A program made the position numbers and the translations under genes. From an uncultured Caulobacteraceae bacterium (lineage in GTDB: Bacteria > Pseudomonadota > Alphaproteobacteria > Caulobacterales > Caulobacteraceae), in contig CAIXWN010000134.1 of assembly GCA_903923135.1 (NCBI GenBank), positions 1 through 34,875 on the forward strand: DNA of 34,875 bases, given 5' to 3'. Shown piece by piece: positions 1 through 7,426 of this stretch; the stretch's first letter is position 1; every line of letters begins with the position of its first letter. A model generated the notes under the pieces. That model was not told where the DNA came from, ran no database searches, and saw only the letters and a program-made list of their open reading frames with translations.

Positions 1-1824
1 GGCGGCGGCGGCGGGGGTGCATCTTACGGCGGCGGCGCCGGTGGCGCCGGTGGCGGCGGAACCTCCAGTCTGACCGTGAACAACGCGGCCAGCCTCAGCC
101 TGTCCGGCTACGCCAAAGGCAACGGCGGCGCCGGCGGATCGAGCGGCGGTGCCCACGCTGGCGGCCTGGGCGGCTCGGGAGCCGCCAGCGTCAACATGAC
201 CGCTGTCAGCGCGACCACGCTCAAGGCCTACGCCAAGAGTTTCGGGGCCGCCGGTGGCTTCACGGGCGGAACCGGCGCGGGCGGCGCGGGCGGAAAGGCA
301 ACCTCAAAGGCCACTGCGACCGACAATGCGGTCGGCGCCGGTTCGGTCAAGGCCTATGGTGTTGCGACCGGTGCGGCCGGCGGCTACGGCAACGGCGTGG
401 GACAGGTCGGCGGCGCGGGGGGCGTGGCAAAGGCCAGTGCGAGCGCCATCGCCAGCGGCGGCGCCGCCAACGTCGTCGCCCAGGCGAGAGCCGGGAGCGG
501 CGATGGGGGGGCCGGCAAGAACGGGGCCAAGGGCGGGGCCGGCGGATCTATCGCCCTGACCAATGCTGTCAGTGGCTCGAGCCTTGGCGGGTCGGTGAGC
601 CTCAGCCAGATCGCTTTCGGTGGTCATGGCGGGCAAAGTCAGAGCGGCGTCGCCGGTGCGGGCGGCGCGGCGGCATCGAGTCTGTCGGACGATGACACCT
701 CGCACACACTGGCCGCCAGCAATCTCTTGGCCAATGTCTCGGCGACGGCCGGCGCAGGTGGATCGGGAAGCGCAATCACCGGGGGCGCCGGCGGCAAGGC
801 GACAGCCACGCTCAGCCTTACCGGGGCAAGCCAGGTGGCCGCTACGACCACGGCCACGGGAGGTGACGGGGGCACCGGCAGCGCCACCAACGGCGCGGGT
901 GGCGCTGCGAGTGCGTCAACCATGGCCGTGGGATCGGTAGTCCAGGCCTCGGCAAGCGCCATTGGCGGGCAAGGCGTGAAGACTGCGGGCGCCGCAGCGG
1001 CCACGGTAGCGGCGACGGGTGGCAGCGGCGGCTTGAGCGCCTCGGCGAACACATCCCTCGCCACCGGCCAACTCGTGCAGTTGGTATCGACCAGCGCCGT
1101 GGGCGTGGTGTCGGGAACCAGTCTGGCCCATGCCCAGGCGGCTATAGGCGGCGCGCCGTTAGCCTTCTCGTCCACAGCCCAGGCCATCGCCGTGGAAATG
1201 GGCGCGCCAACGGGCGCCAACGCGGCGGCTGTGCTCACGGCCAATCCAGCAATCAAAGCCGCATTCGGAGCTGGTCCGGTGTTCTTCTCCATAGATGAGC
1301 TTGGCGGCGCCTATTCCAGCGCCGGAATTGTCAGCCAGACCACCACGAGCGAGACCGACGAGACGATCGATCTCACCAAGCTGGCCTCCCGCAAGGATCT
1401 GGTGGCCGGCTTCTACAACGGCGTCGTCCTGGGGAGCGGGGTAACCAGCGTGACCTTCGATCTTTATGTGGACGGGGCCGACATCCTGAGCAAGACCTTC
1501 GCCCACGCCGAAGCTGCGCAAGCTTGGTTCAGCAACAACGCGGTGGACCTAGGATCGCTGGCCAGTGGATCGGCTCTTGTCGGAAGCAACACCACTCTGA
1601 CGCTGCGGGCAGTGATGACGGTGACCTCAGGCTCTGCGGGCTCGGGCTTTTATGGCGATGTGATCATCGGTGACCCACCGCCCGCCGCAGCTTTAACAAC
1701 ACCTTCGAACACGCAGCGTTTCGCCCAGGCCCTGGCCGGTTTCGGCCCGGCAGCCTCCGGTGCATCGCTTTGGGAGCAGCCACTCCATCGAGACACCGCA
1801 CTACTCCTGGCCAAACCATCATAG
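1..1824 (+). CDS. Glycine/alanine-rich repeat protein, 5' end outside window
   Basis: The frame is open from the first base, so the N-terminus lies upstream; the GTG at 76 is an internal codon rather than a credible start. About the first 350 visible residues are degenerate repeats of roughly 40-50 residues, built from GGAGG-type clusters alternating with Ala/Ser/Thr/Val stretches such as KATATDNAV, a pattern typical of extended secreted or cell-surface proteins. The C-terminal 180 residues are non-repetitive and look beta-rich (FDLYVDGADI, TLTLRAVMTV). They are followed by a short tail with an FAQALAGFG segment that could be a secretion or anchoring signal, which is speculative. No enzymatic motif is visible. 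An imperfect inverted repeat follows the stop. I do not recognise a named family; a PE_PGRS-like resemblance is compositional only. The repeats are coding and are not CRISPR. Confidence 0.8.
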   Translation, partial: GGGGGGASYGGGAGGAGGGGTSSLTVNNAASLSLSGYAKGNGGAGGSSGGAHAGGLGGSGAASVNMTAVSATTLKAYAKSFGAAGGFTGGTGAGGAGGKATSKATATDNAVGAGSVKAYGVATGAAGGYGNGVGQVGGAGGVAKASASAIASGGAANVVAQARAGSGDGGAGKNGAKGGAGGSIALTNAVSGSSLGGSVSLSQIAFGGHGGQSQSGVAGAGGAAASSLSDDDTSHTLAASNLLANVSATAGAGGSGSAITGGAGGKATATLSLTGASQVAATTTATGGDGGTGSATNGAGGAASASTMAVGSVVQASASAIGGQGVKTAGAAAATVAATGGSGGLSASANTSLATGQLVQLVSTSAVGVVSGTSLAHAQAAIGGAPLAFSSTAQAIAVEMGAPTGANAAAVLTANPAIKAAFGAGPVFFSIDELGGAYSSAGIVSQTTTSETDETIDLTKLASRKDLVAGFYNGVVLGSGVTSVTFDLYVDGADILSKTFAHAEAAQAWFSNNAVDLGSLASGSALVGSNTTLTLRAVMTVTSGSAGSGFYGDVIIGDPPPAAALTTPSNTQRFAQALAGFGPAASGASLWEQPLHRDTALLLAKPS

Positions 1825-1827
1825 CGT

Positions 1828-1852
1828 CCTTCCCCTGTGTTTCGGACAGGAA
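1828..1852 (+). terminator. Possible weak terminator hairpin after the Gly-rich gene
   Basis: CTTCCCCTGT and ACAGGAAG form an imperfect stem with a two-base bulge around a 7-base loop, starting three bases after the stop codon. There is no T-tract, so only the position and the pairing support the call. Confidence 0.3.
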
Positions 1853-2199
1853 GTTCAAGCACTGCCGCGGCACGCTGGCTCGCCACAGACGCGAACCTTG
1901 GGCCCCCGCGACTTAGATGGGTCGGACCGGGCGAAACGCGCTCGGCTTGGCGCACGCTCGATTGACGCCCCGGGCAGAGGCGGGTCCAGCCCGTTCCGCA
2001 CACCTCCATGGGCACCCCCGGGCGCCGGGACCGCGGCGCCGCCTACTGCCCGCAGGCAGTCGCTAGGCGCCTAAATTTAGGGCGCCATGAGCAGTCATCC
2101 GACACATTTCCTTTGCGGAACCCTCGTCGCCGCCTCTCGCGCGCCGTAGTCTCGCCTGCACGCGCCCATCATGCCGTTCGCGGGGCGGCCAAGGATACA
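1853..2199. other. Intergenic region with two inverted repeats before glsA
   Basis: I see no credible gene here. Two structures stand out. ACTGCC-CGCA-GGCAGT at 2045-2060 is a perfect 6-bp stem with a 4-base loop. The near-palindrome at 2066-2086 has the perfect core CTAAATTTAG between GGCGC and GGCGCC. Both lie 115-155 bp upstream of the glutaminase start and could be a terminator or promoter/operator elements for it. Confidence 0.5.
2066..2086. promoter_or_regulatory. AT-core palindrome upstream of glutaminase
   Basis: The 10-bp perfect palindrome CTAAATTTAG is flanked by GGCGC on the left and GGCGCC on the right, giving a dyad that is complete except for one unpaired base. It lies in GC-rich surroundings about 115 bp before the glutaminase ATG. 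An AT core inside GC arms fits a protein-binding operator as well as a hairpin. No bound regulator can be named from sequence. Confidence 0.35.
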
Positions 2200-3197
2200 A
2201 TGCAGAAACAAGATAACAGCCCGTCTCCAGAGCCATCTTCCGATCCGATCCAGAGCACCATCGACAACCTCCACGCCCGGATCCTGCCCGTGAACGAGGG
2301 GCGTCTGGCCGACTACATTCCGGAACTCGCCAAGGTCGATCCCGATTGTTTCGGCCTGGCCCTGATGACCACGAGCGGACGGCTCTACAAGGCCGGGGAC
2401 GCTGAGGCGCCGTTCACGATCCAGTCGGTGGTCAAGCCGTTCGCCTATTGCCTGGCGATCGAGTTCGCGGGCCGCAAGACGGTGCGCAAGCGGGTCGGCG
2501 TCGAACCCAGCGGCGACGCCTTCAATTCGATCACCTTCGACCCCTACACCAGCACCCCGTTCAACCCGATGGTGAACGCCGGGGCAATCACCATCGCGGC
2601 CTGCTGCGCGACGTGTTCGGGCCGCACGCGTTCGACGCCTTGCTGGAACGCCTGTCCATGGCCGCCGGGCGTGACCTTGACGTGGATGAGGACGTCTATC
2701 GCTCGGAAGGTCTCACTGGCCACCGAAACCGGGCGATCGCCCATCTGCTACGCGCGTCCAACGTCCTCGCGGAGCCGGTCGAATCGGCGCTGGACCTCTA
2801 TTTCCGGCTGTGCTCGATCCGTGTCACCGCCGTGGATCTGGCCAGCATTGCCGCCACCTTGGCCAACACAGGCCGGAACCCGGTGACGGGCAAGACCGTC
2901 TTCGACATGCTGGCGGTGCGCGACACGATATCGGTGATGTTCTCCTGCGGCATGTACGACTATTCCGGCAACTGGATCTGCGATGTGGGGGTCGCCGCCA
3001 AAAGCGGCGTAGGCGGGGGTATCGTCGGTGCGGTGAACCGCCAGCTCGGCATCGGCGCCTTTTCCCCGCGCCTGGACAAGAAGGGTAACAGCGTGCGCGG
3101 CGTGCGCGCCCTGCGCCGGATGTCGGACGAGCTCGGTCTTCACGCCTTCGAGTTTCACAACACCGGCTCAAGCTTCTTCGACGGCCTCATGGACTGA
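2200..3197 (+). pseudogene. glsA: Glutaminase, broken by one frameshift
   Basis: Glutaminase (EC 3.5.1.2) hydrolyses glutamine to glutamate and ammonia in the cytosol. From ATG 2200 the first frame gives about 135 residues with the beta-lactamase-fold serine motif S76-x-x-K79 (FTIQSVVKPF) and the FNPMVNAGA block, reading well to about base 2600. There the reading shifts: the first frame turns to Cys/Arg-rich nonsense, while the frame beginning CTG at 2601 continues as LLRDVFGPHAFDALLERLS, then SEGLTGHRN, CGMYDYSGNW, the AKSGVGGG active-site loop and GNSVRGVRALR, ending at TGA 3195-3197. One missing base near 2600 explains the break, so together the halves make a normal-length glutaminase of about 331 residues. 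The site is not in a long homopolymer. It is either a recent inactivating mutation or an assembly error; everything else about the gene looks intact. Confidence 0.88.
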
Positions 3198-3270
3198 GGC
3201 GCGTTGCCGCAGGCGAAGACGCCGCGCGAGTCCTCGACCCGCGCGCCAAGTACGCGAGGGCTGAAAGCCC

Positions 3271-3470
3271 CTAGCCCAGCTTCACCGCATTTCGTCCGGC
3301 CTTCTTGGCGGCGTAGAGCGCCCCTCGACGCGCTGCGGCCAGCCGCCCAGGGTTCCCCACGAGGCAGCTCGGCGACGCCATAGCCTGCCGTGACCCTGCC
3401 GGCGCCGGGCGTGGATGACGTCGTGACCATTCGTCTTGCTATTGCGTTGATGCACCTCACGTTTCGCCGA
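3271..3470 (-). pseudogene. Decayed C-terminal GGDEF (diguanylate cyclase) fragment
   Basis: Read on the minus strand, the last codons before TAG at 3271-3273 encode GALYAAKKAGRNAVKLG, the typical C-terminus of a GGDEF domain. Just upstream, in a frame offset by one base, VTAGYGVAELPRGEPW matches the conserved strand before it (usually VTxSxGVAxxxxGE). The frames join near bases 3340-3345 with one base missing. Before that, INAIARRMVTT resembles the preceding helix-strand, but no intact GGDEF/GGEEF signature or start region is visible. This is therefore a truncated, frameshifted remnant unlikely to make cyclic di-GMP. It lies tail-to-tail with the broken glutaminase. Confidence 0.65.
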
Positions 3471-3536
3471 GCAATGACCGATGCAGAACGGCACGCCCCG
3501 ACAAATTCGACGACGGCGGTCGCCGCCGTGGTTCGC

Positions 3537-4154
3537 TCAGCCAACCGGCCGATAGAGAATGTGCGGCGGCCTCTCGCCGTCCTCCTGGAACTCGGCCTCC
3601 ACCCGTCCCTCCTCCACCAGGAGATTGAGGGCTTCGGCGACGGTGCCAGGACCGGCCGCGTCGGTCAGGAAAATCCGGTGCTCGCCGTTGAGCGCGAGCG
3701 CCCTGGCCTCGGCGCGACGGGCGGCCACCTGATCAGGCGCCAGGCGTTCGAGGGGCGCAGCTTGTAGAGAAATGAACGGGTCGGGCCCTGCAGTGTCGTC
3801 AAGGTCGCCGTCCTCCCCCTCCTCCGTTTCCCCGGCATCGTCCTCTTCATCGGCATCCTCCACCTCCGCCGCCGCGGTTTCGGAAGGCGACACCGCCGGA
3901 CTGCCCCTTTCCTCGCCGCGCGCGGCCGCAGCGAGGGCGGGCTCGGCCGCCGGTTCGCCGAAGTCAGCCGCATGGCCGTCCGGCGTGGCGGGCCGGTCCG
4001 GTTCGGGAACGCCAGGTTCGACGGATCCGGGCTGCCGCACCTCGACGTCCGCGACGGCGGCGAGCGGCTCTGGCGCGTATGGTCGCGACGGCGGACGGCG
4101 GCGCCAAGACCACAGCGACTTCAGGAAGCTGAACAGCGGAGTCATCGGAATCAT
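3537..4154 (-). CDS. Hypothetical protein with long acidic linker
   Basis: The 205-residue protein is not recognised. A short N-terminal segment (MIPMTPLFSFLKSLWSWRRR) has hydrophobic then basic character and could sit at the membrane. Residues about 25-125 are low-complexity, rich in Pro, Ala, Glu and Asp, with a strongly acidic stretch (EVEDADEEDD and following), and are probably disordered. The C-terminal 75 residues (from about PDPFISLQAAPLERL to HILYRPVG) look folded and mixed alpha/beta, and carry the likely function. An alternative ATG lies three codons in (4145). It is the last gene of a minus-strand series after the DUF2059 gene, 73 bp downstream of it. Confidence 0.6.
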   Translation of the reverse strand: MIPMTPLFSFLKSLWSWRRRPPSRPYAPEPLAAVADVEVRQPGSVEPGVPEPDRPATPDGHAADFGEPAAEPALAAAARGEERGSPAVSPSETAAAEVEDADEEDDAGETEEGEDGDLDDTAGPDPFISLQAAPLERLAPDQVAARRAEARALALNGEHRIFLTDAAGPGTVAEALNLLVEEGRVEAEFQEDGERPPHILYRPVG

Positions 4155-4227
4155 CGGGCCGGCAAGGGAAGGTCCAGCCCGTTACACGAGTCTGCGACGG
4201 TTTTTGTGGGTTTCCCGCGACCGCCGG

Positions 4228-4863
4228 CTAATGAGTCCCAGCTGGGCCGGCGCCGGGCTGGGCCAGAGTCGTCTGCATCCGCCTGAACACCGCCCGCTCG
4301 GTTTCGCTGCAGGTCTCGCGGCTGCAGAAGTCTCGCTCCGCGGCCGCGGCAATCCTCGGCATCATCTGCATGGTCATTGGCATGGCCTGCCGCATCATCT
4401 CGGGAAGCTTGCTGAGGATCGCCTGGCCAGAGGGGCTGCGATAGAAGGTCAGGGAATCATTCAGTTCCTGCTTCGTCAGAGTGCGGGCGTAGACACTCGC
4501 CATGCTGTCAATCAGATCCGGAAACGACGCCTCAAGGGCGGTCGAGAAACTCTCACCGAATTTCTGCGCCCTCGCCGCGGCAGACCCGCTCCCGGCCATA
4601 TTCGGCATGGACCTGAAAACGCTGCCCAACGCGCCGCGCAGGTTGGTGTCGAGATGCATGGTGGTGAACAGTTCCCGGGCCAGGGCCAGGCGTTCGGGGT
4701 CCACGGGTGGGGCCCTCGTTTCGGGCGGTGCGACGTGGCTGGCGTCCGGGGATGCGCCCTCCACCGAGACCTCCTGCGCCGGCGCCTGGCCGGCCAGCGC
4801 CAGAATCCCGCCCAGAAGCAGCGCGGCGACGCCGCCCCGATGTCCCGCCGTCCACCGTTTCAT
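4228..4863 (-). CDS. DUF2059 family exported protein
   Basis: The 211-residue product starts with a signal peptide (MKRW, then a hydrophobic Ala/Leu core, and an APAQ cleavage region near residue 29), so it should be periplasmic. The C-terminal part has the DUF2059 hallmark: a helix with LTKQELNDSLTFYRSPSGQA followed by a PEMMRQAMPM helix. Family members are helical periplasmic proteins of unknown function. Two cysteines near the end (DFCSRETC) could form a disulfide. It lies 73 bp after the 2TM gene on the same strand, so co-transcription is possible but not shown. Family confidence is good; function is unknown. Confidence 0.8.
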   Translation of the reverse strand: MKRWTAGHRGGVAALLLGGILALAGQAPAQEVSVEGASPDASHVAPPETRAPPVDPERLALARELFTTMHLDTNLRGALGSVFRSMPNMAGSGSAAARAQKFGESFSTALEASFPDLIDSMASVYARTLTKQELNDSLTFYRSPSGQAILSKLPEMMRQAMPMTMQMMPRIAAAAERDFCSRETCSETERAVFRRMQTTLAQPGAGPAGTH

Positions 4864-4936
4864 CGGTCTGCCCCGATCCGCGACTGAGAGGATCAGGCTA
4901 GCACCGCCGCTGCAGGCGGCGCAATCGAACCGCGGG

Positions 4937-5233
4937 TCAGCGTCGCCGCTGGGAGCCCTCGCGAAGCCGCTCGAGTTCCCTGGCGATCATCTCCTCGCGC
5001 AGGCTCGAACTGACTCCGTAGACGCTCAGCCCATGGGCTAGAAGACCGACCCCCCAGCCAAAGAGCGGCCAGGGAAACCAGAGATAACCCGGCGACGTCA
5101 CCAGATTGAGGACCGCCAGACCCAGGTTCACCAGCATGAAGGCAATCAGATGGGTGCGAAAGCCCAGCTTGGCGTTCGCCCGGCGAACAGCCTTTCGGCG
5201 CAGGTCGTCCTGGCTCGCAGGATCGCTGATCAT
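4937..5233 (-). CDS. Small 2TM-domain membrane protein
   Basis: The 98-residue protein has two hydrophobic segments (about residues 27-46, THLIAFMLVNLGLAVLNLV, and 51-72, LWFPWPLFGWGVGLLAHGL) with basic, helical ends: the layout of the 2TM domain family. The start at 5233 is chosen because AAGGGAGA, a strong ribosome-binding site, sits just upstream; a longer open frame to 5560 would overlap the oxygenase gene. Only 11 bases separate this start from the oxygenase stop, and the ribosome-binding site begins immediately after that stop, so the two are almost certainly co-transcribed and may be translationally coupled. Role unknown. Confidence 0.8.
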   Translation of the reverse strand: MISDPASQDDLRRKAVRRANAKLGFRTHLIAFMLVNLGLAVLNLVTSPGYLWFPWPLFGWGVGLLAHGLSVYGVSSSLREEMIARELERLREGSQRRR

Positions 5234-5244
5234 CGACTCTCCCT

Positions 5245-6633
5245 TCAGGCCGGACGCCAGTTGCCGTGGAAGCCGAACGGCACGCGCCGGGGCATCAGGG
5301 CCGTGGCGATGGGACCGGCGGCGACGTCCTGGGCGTCGAACACCGCGAAGTCGCTTCGGTTCTCGGCGCCCCGATAAACAGTGGCCACCAGCCAACCGTC
5401 GCCCTCCGCGGCGTCCGCCGAGCGGGGCACGAACACCGGTTCGCCCGGCGCGTCGCCGGGGGCGAACTCGCAGACGGCGCGCCGGCCCGACTTCAGGTCC
5501 ACATGGGCGATGGCGTCGAACAGCACCGAACCCGGCCGCCCGGCATTGGCGGCGAACCATCCGTGGCGATAGGAGAGGCCCGCGCGGCGATCGTCCAGGC
5601 GCGGGAACTCGCCGGCCATGTCGTCGAGGGGCTCGCGCCTGATCTGGTTGGAGGCGCCGGCAAGATCAAATGTCCAGCGCACCAGTCGCGCCGGGGCGTT
5701 GCGGCCGCGACTGCCGTCGGCGTTGGGGAACAAGGGCGCGGTCTCATATTCCATGACATCAGCATGGATGAGCGAGCCCTCTTCCCAAGCGTTCATCGGG
5801 TGGAAGACGTAGCAGGCCTCAGTCTCGAACCAGCGCATGGTCTCGACCCCGGCATTGCGGGCCATGACGCCGACAAAGGCGCCCTTCTCTGGCTCCCAGG
5901 CATAGGGCGGCAGGCCCTTCATCGCCCGCTCCAGGCTGCCGGTCAGGGGCAGTATCGGAAACAGAGCGTGGTTCCTCGTGACCAGGAAGTCATGGACCAT
6001 GGCGCTGTAGGGGGCCTCGAAGTTGTCGCGACGAAGCACCTCGCCGCTGGCGCTGGTGACTCCATAGGCGCAGGTGTTGGTGAACGGCATCTGGCCGATG
6101 GAATAGCCGAACCAGACCATCTCGCCGGTCTCTGGATCGATCTTCGGGTGTGCGGTGACGCGGTCGCGATAGGCGTTCAGATAACCTTTCGACTCCAGGG
6201 TGAGCGGGTCCATCTCGAAGGGCATATGCCCCTCCTCCAGGGCCAGAAGCCTGTCGCCGTGCCAGACGATGTTGGTGTTGGCCACACCGCTGTCCGTGCC
6301 CAGAACGGAGGGATCCGTGGTCATCGGGTTGCCGAATGTGCCGAACAGCCGTCGGCCCGCGGCGTTTTCGGCCCGCCACTTGGGCGTACGCACGAAACGG
6401 TTGCGATAGCGCACCTTGCCGTCCTCGACGAAGAAGCCGTGGATCATCCCGTCGCCGCTGAACCAGTGGTAGTCGTCTGCCTGGTCGAACTGGGGATTGG
6501 CCCCGTTGCGATAGTAAGCGCCGGCCAGACCCGCGGGAATTTCCCCTACAACGGTCATTTCGATGTCGACTTCGTCGCGCACGGGGGCGAAGTTGCCGGA
6601 GAGATAGGGATTGATGGGTTGCGATCCGTCCAT
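5245..6633 (-). CDS. Carotenoid oxygenase (carotenoid/stilbene cleavage dioxygenase family)
   Basis: The 462-residue protein is the usual length of the carotenoid cleavage dioxygenase family, non-haem Fe(II) enzymes that cut a double bond in apocarotenoids, or in stilbenes such as lignostilbene. The four iron-binding histidines can be placed: His162 (TAHPKID), His214 (MVHDF), His278 (VFHPMNAWEEG) and His456 in the C-terminal FHGNWRPA. The N-terminal FSGDGMIHGF and YRNGANPQFD blocks are also typical. Start ATG 6633 has GAGG six bases upstream. It is divergent from a TetR regulator with a 26-bp near-palindrome between them, and is followed by the 2TM gene. Substrate cannot be told from sequence; a phenylpropanoid or a carotenoid is possible, and no carotenoid biosynthesis gene is nearby. 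Confidence 0.92.
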   Translation of the reverse strand: MDGSQPINPYLSGNFAPVRDEVDIEMTVVGEIPAGLAGAYYRNGANPQFDQADDYHWFSGDGMIHGFFVEDGKVRYRNRFVRTPKWRAENAAGRRLFGTFGNPMTTDPSVLGTDSGVANTNIVWHGDRLLALEEGHMPFEMDPLTLESKGYLNAYRDRVTAHPKIDPETGEMVWFGYSIGQMPFTNTCAYGVTSASGEVLRRDNFEAPYSAMVHDFLVTRNHALFPILPLTGSLERAMKGLPPYAWEPEKGAFVGVMARNAGVETMRWFETEACYVFHPMNAWEEGSLIHADVMEYETAPLFPNADGSRGRNAPARLVRWTFDLAGASNQIRREPLDDMAGEFPRLDDRRAGLSYRHGWFAANAGRPGSVLFDAIAHVDLKSGRRAVCEFAPGDAPGEPVFVPRSADAAEGDGWLVATVYRGAENRSDFAVFDAQDVAAGPIATALMPRRVPFGFHGNWRPA

Positions 6634-6658
6634 GGGGTCCTCGCCGCGCGTTGTATGT

Positions 6659-6684
6659 CTTACGTTGTAAATTTATGTCGTAAG
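6659..6684. promoter_or_regulatory. Near-perfect 26-bp palindrome, probable TetR operator
   Basis: Arms CTTACG (6659-6664) and CGTAAG (6679-6684) are perfect inverted repeats around the perfect core TAAATTTA; 10 of 13 half-site positions are symmetric. It lies between the divergent oxygenase and TetR starts, 26 bp and 55 bp from them. A plausible -10 (GATAAT, 6686-6691) for the regulator immediately follows, so binding would block transcription. Size and placement fit a TetR dimer site; the link is inferred. Confidence 0.7.
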
Positions 6685-6738
6685 CGATAATGACTCGCAA
6701 GAGAATTTTTCGAGACCTGCTCCGACCTGGATTGTGCC

Positions 6739-7392
6739 GTGCCCAGAAACCTTTCCGTCGCTGACATTGCAGAGTTCCAGGAGCGGCTTTGCGACGCGGC
6801 CGAGCGGATGTTCGCCGAACACGGCGCAGAGGCGGTGACCATCCGCCAGCTTGCCGCCGCGGTGGGCGTCAGCCCCATGACACCCTACCGCTATTTCAAG
6901 GACAAGCAGGCCATCCTGGCGGCGGTTCGCGCGCGGGCCTTCGACCGCCATGCCGAGGTTCTGGAGCGGGCCTACGCCGGCGCTCCGTCCGAGCGACGCG
7001 CCGGCGCCCTGGCCGAGGCCTACATCCGCTTCGCCCTCGACAACCCCGAGGCCTATAAGCTGATGTTCGACATCTGCCAGCCGGACGAGGCCGACCACCC
7101 CGACCTGCTGCGGGCGGGCGAGCGCGCACGACGCACGATGACCCTGCACCTGGAGGATGAGATCGCCGCCGGACGGCTCAGCGGCGAGCCGCTGTTCATC
7201 GCCCACGTCTACTGGGCGGCCATGCACGGGGCGATCATGCTGGCCTTCGCCGGCAAGCTGGCGCCTGGCCTGGACGTTCGGTCCCTGATCGGCTCCATCC
7301 TGGCAACCCTAGACCGCGGGACCCTGGCCGGCGGTCCGCCCCGGCTGCTTCCCGAAACCTTTGACGCTGCGGATTTGTCGCTGGCTGGTTGA
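6739..7392 (+). CDS. TetR/AcrR family regulator (WHG-type C-terminus)
   Basis: The 217-residue protein has an N-terminal TetR helix-turn-helix at about residues 10-55, with AERMFAEHGAEAVTIRQLAAAVGVSPMTPYRYFKDKQAIL as the recognisable pattern. The C-terminal ligand domain carries the AYIRFALDNPEAYKLMFD block typical of WHG-domain TetR members. The GTG start at 6739 places the HTH at the expected distance from the N-terminus. It is divergent from the carotenoid oxygenase with a near-palindrome between them, so it probably represses that operon and itself. The MHS permease begins about 35 bp downstream on the same strand and may be in the same operon, which would make a substrate-responsive uptake and cleavage module. 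Effector unknown. Confidence 0.9.
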   Translation: MPRNLSVADIAEFQERLCDAAERMFAEHGAEAVTIRQLAAAVGVSPMTPYRYFKDKQAILAAVRARAFDRHAEVLERAYAGAPSERRAGALAEAYIRFALDNPEAYKLMFDICQPDEADHPDLLRAGERARRTMTLHLEDEIAAGRLSGEPLFIAHVYWAAMHGAIMLAFAGKLAPGLDVRSLIGSILATLDRGTLAGGPPRLLPETFDAADLSLAG

Positions 7393-7426
7393 TCGTGCCA
7401 TGGAGTCGCCCGTAGCGGGGAGTTTC

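Noticed and set aside
1-1100. Repeated GGCGGC-type DNA as a CRISPR or satellite array
   Set aside because: The repeats vary in length, have no spacers and stay in one reading frame, so they are protein-coding repeats.
5266-6690. 474-residue plus-strand ORF
   Set aside because: It lies opposite the carotenoid oxygenase, which has all four iron histidines; this is an antisense shadow of GC-rich codons.
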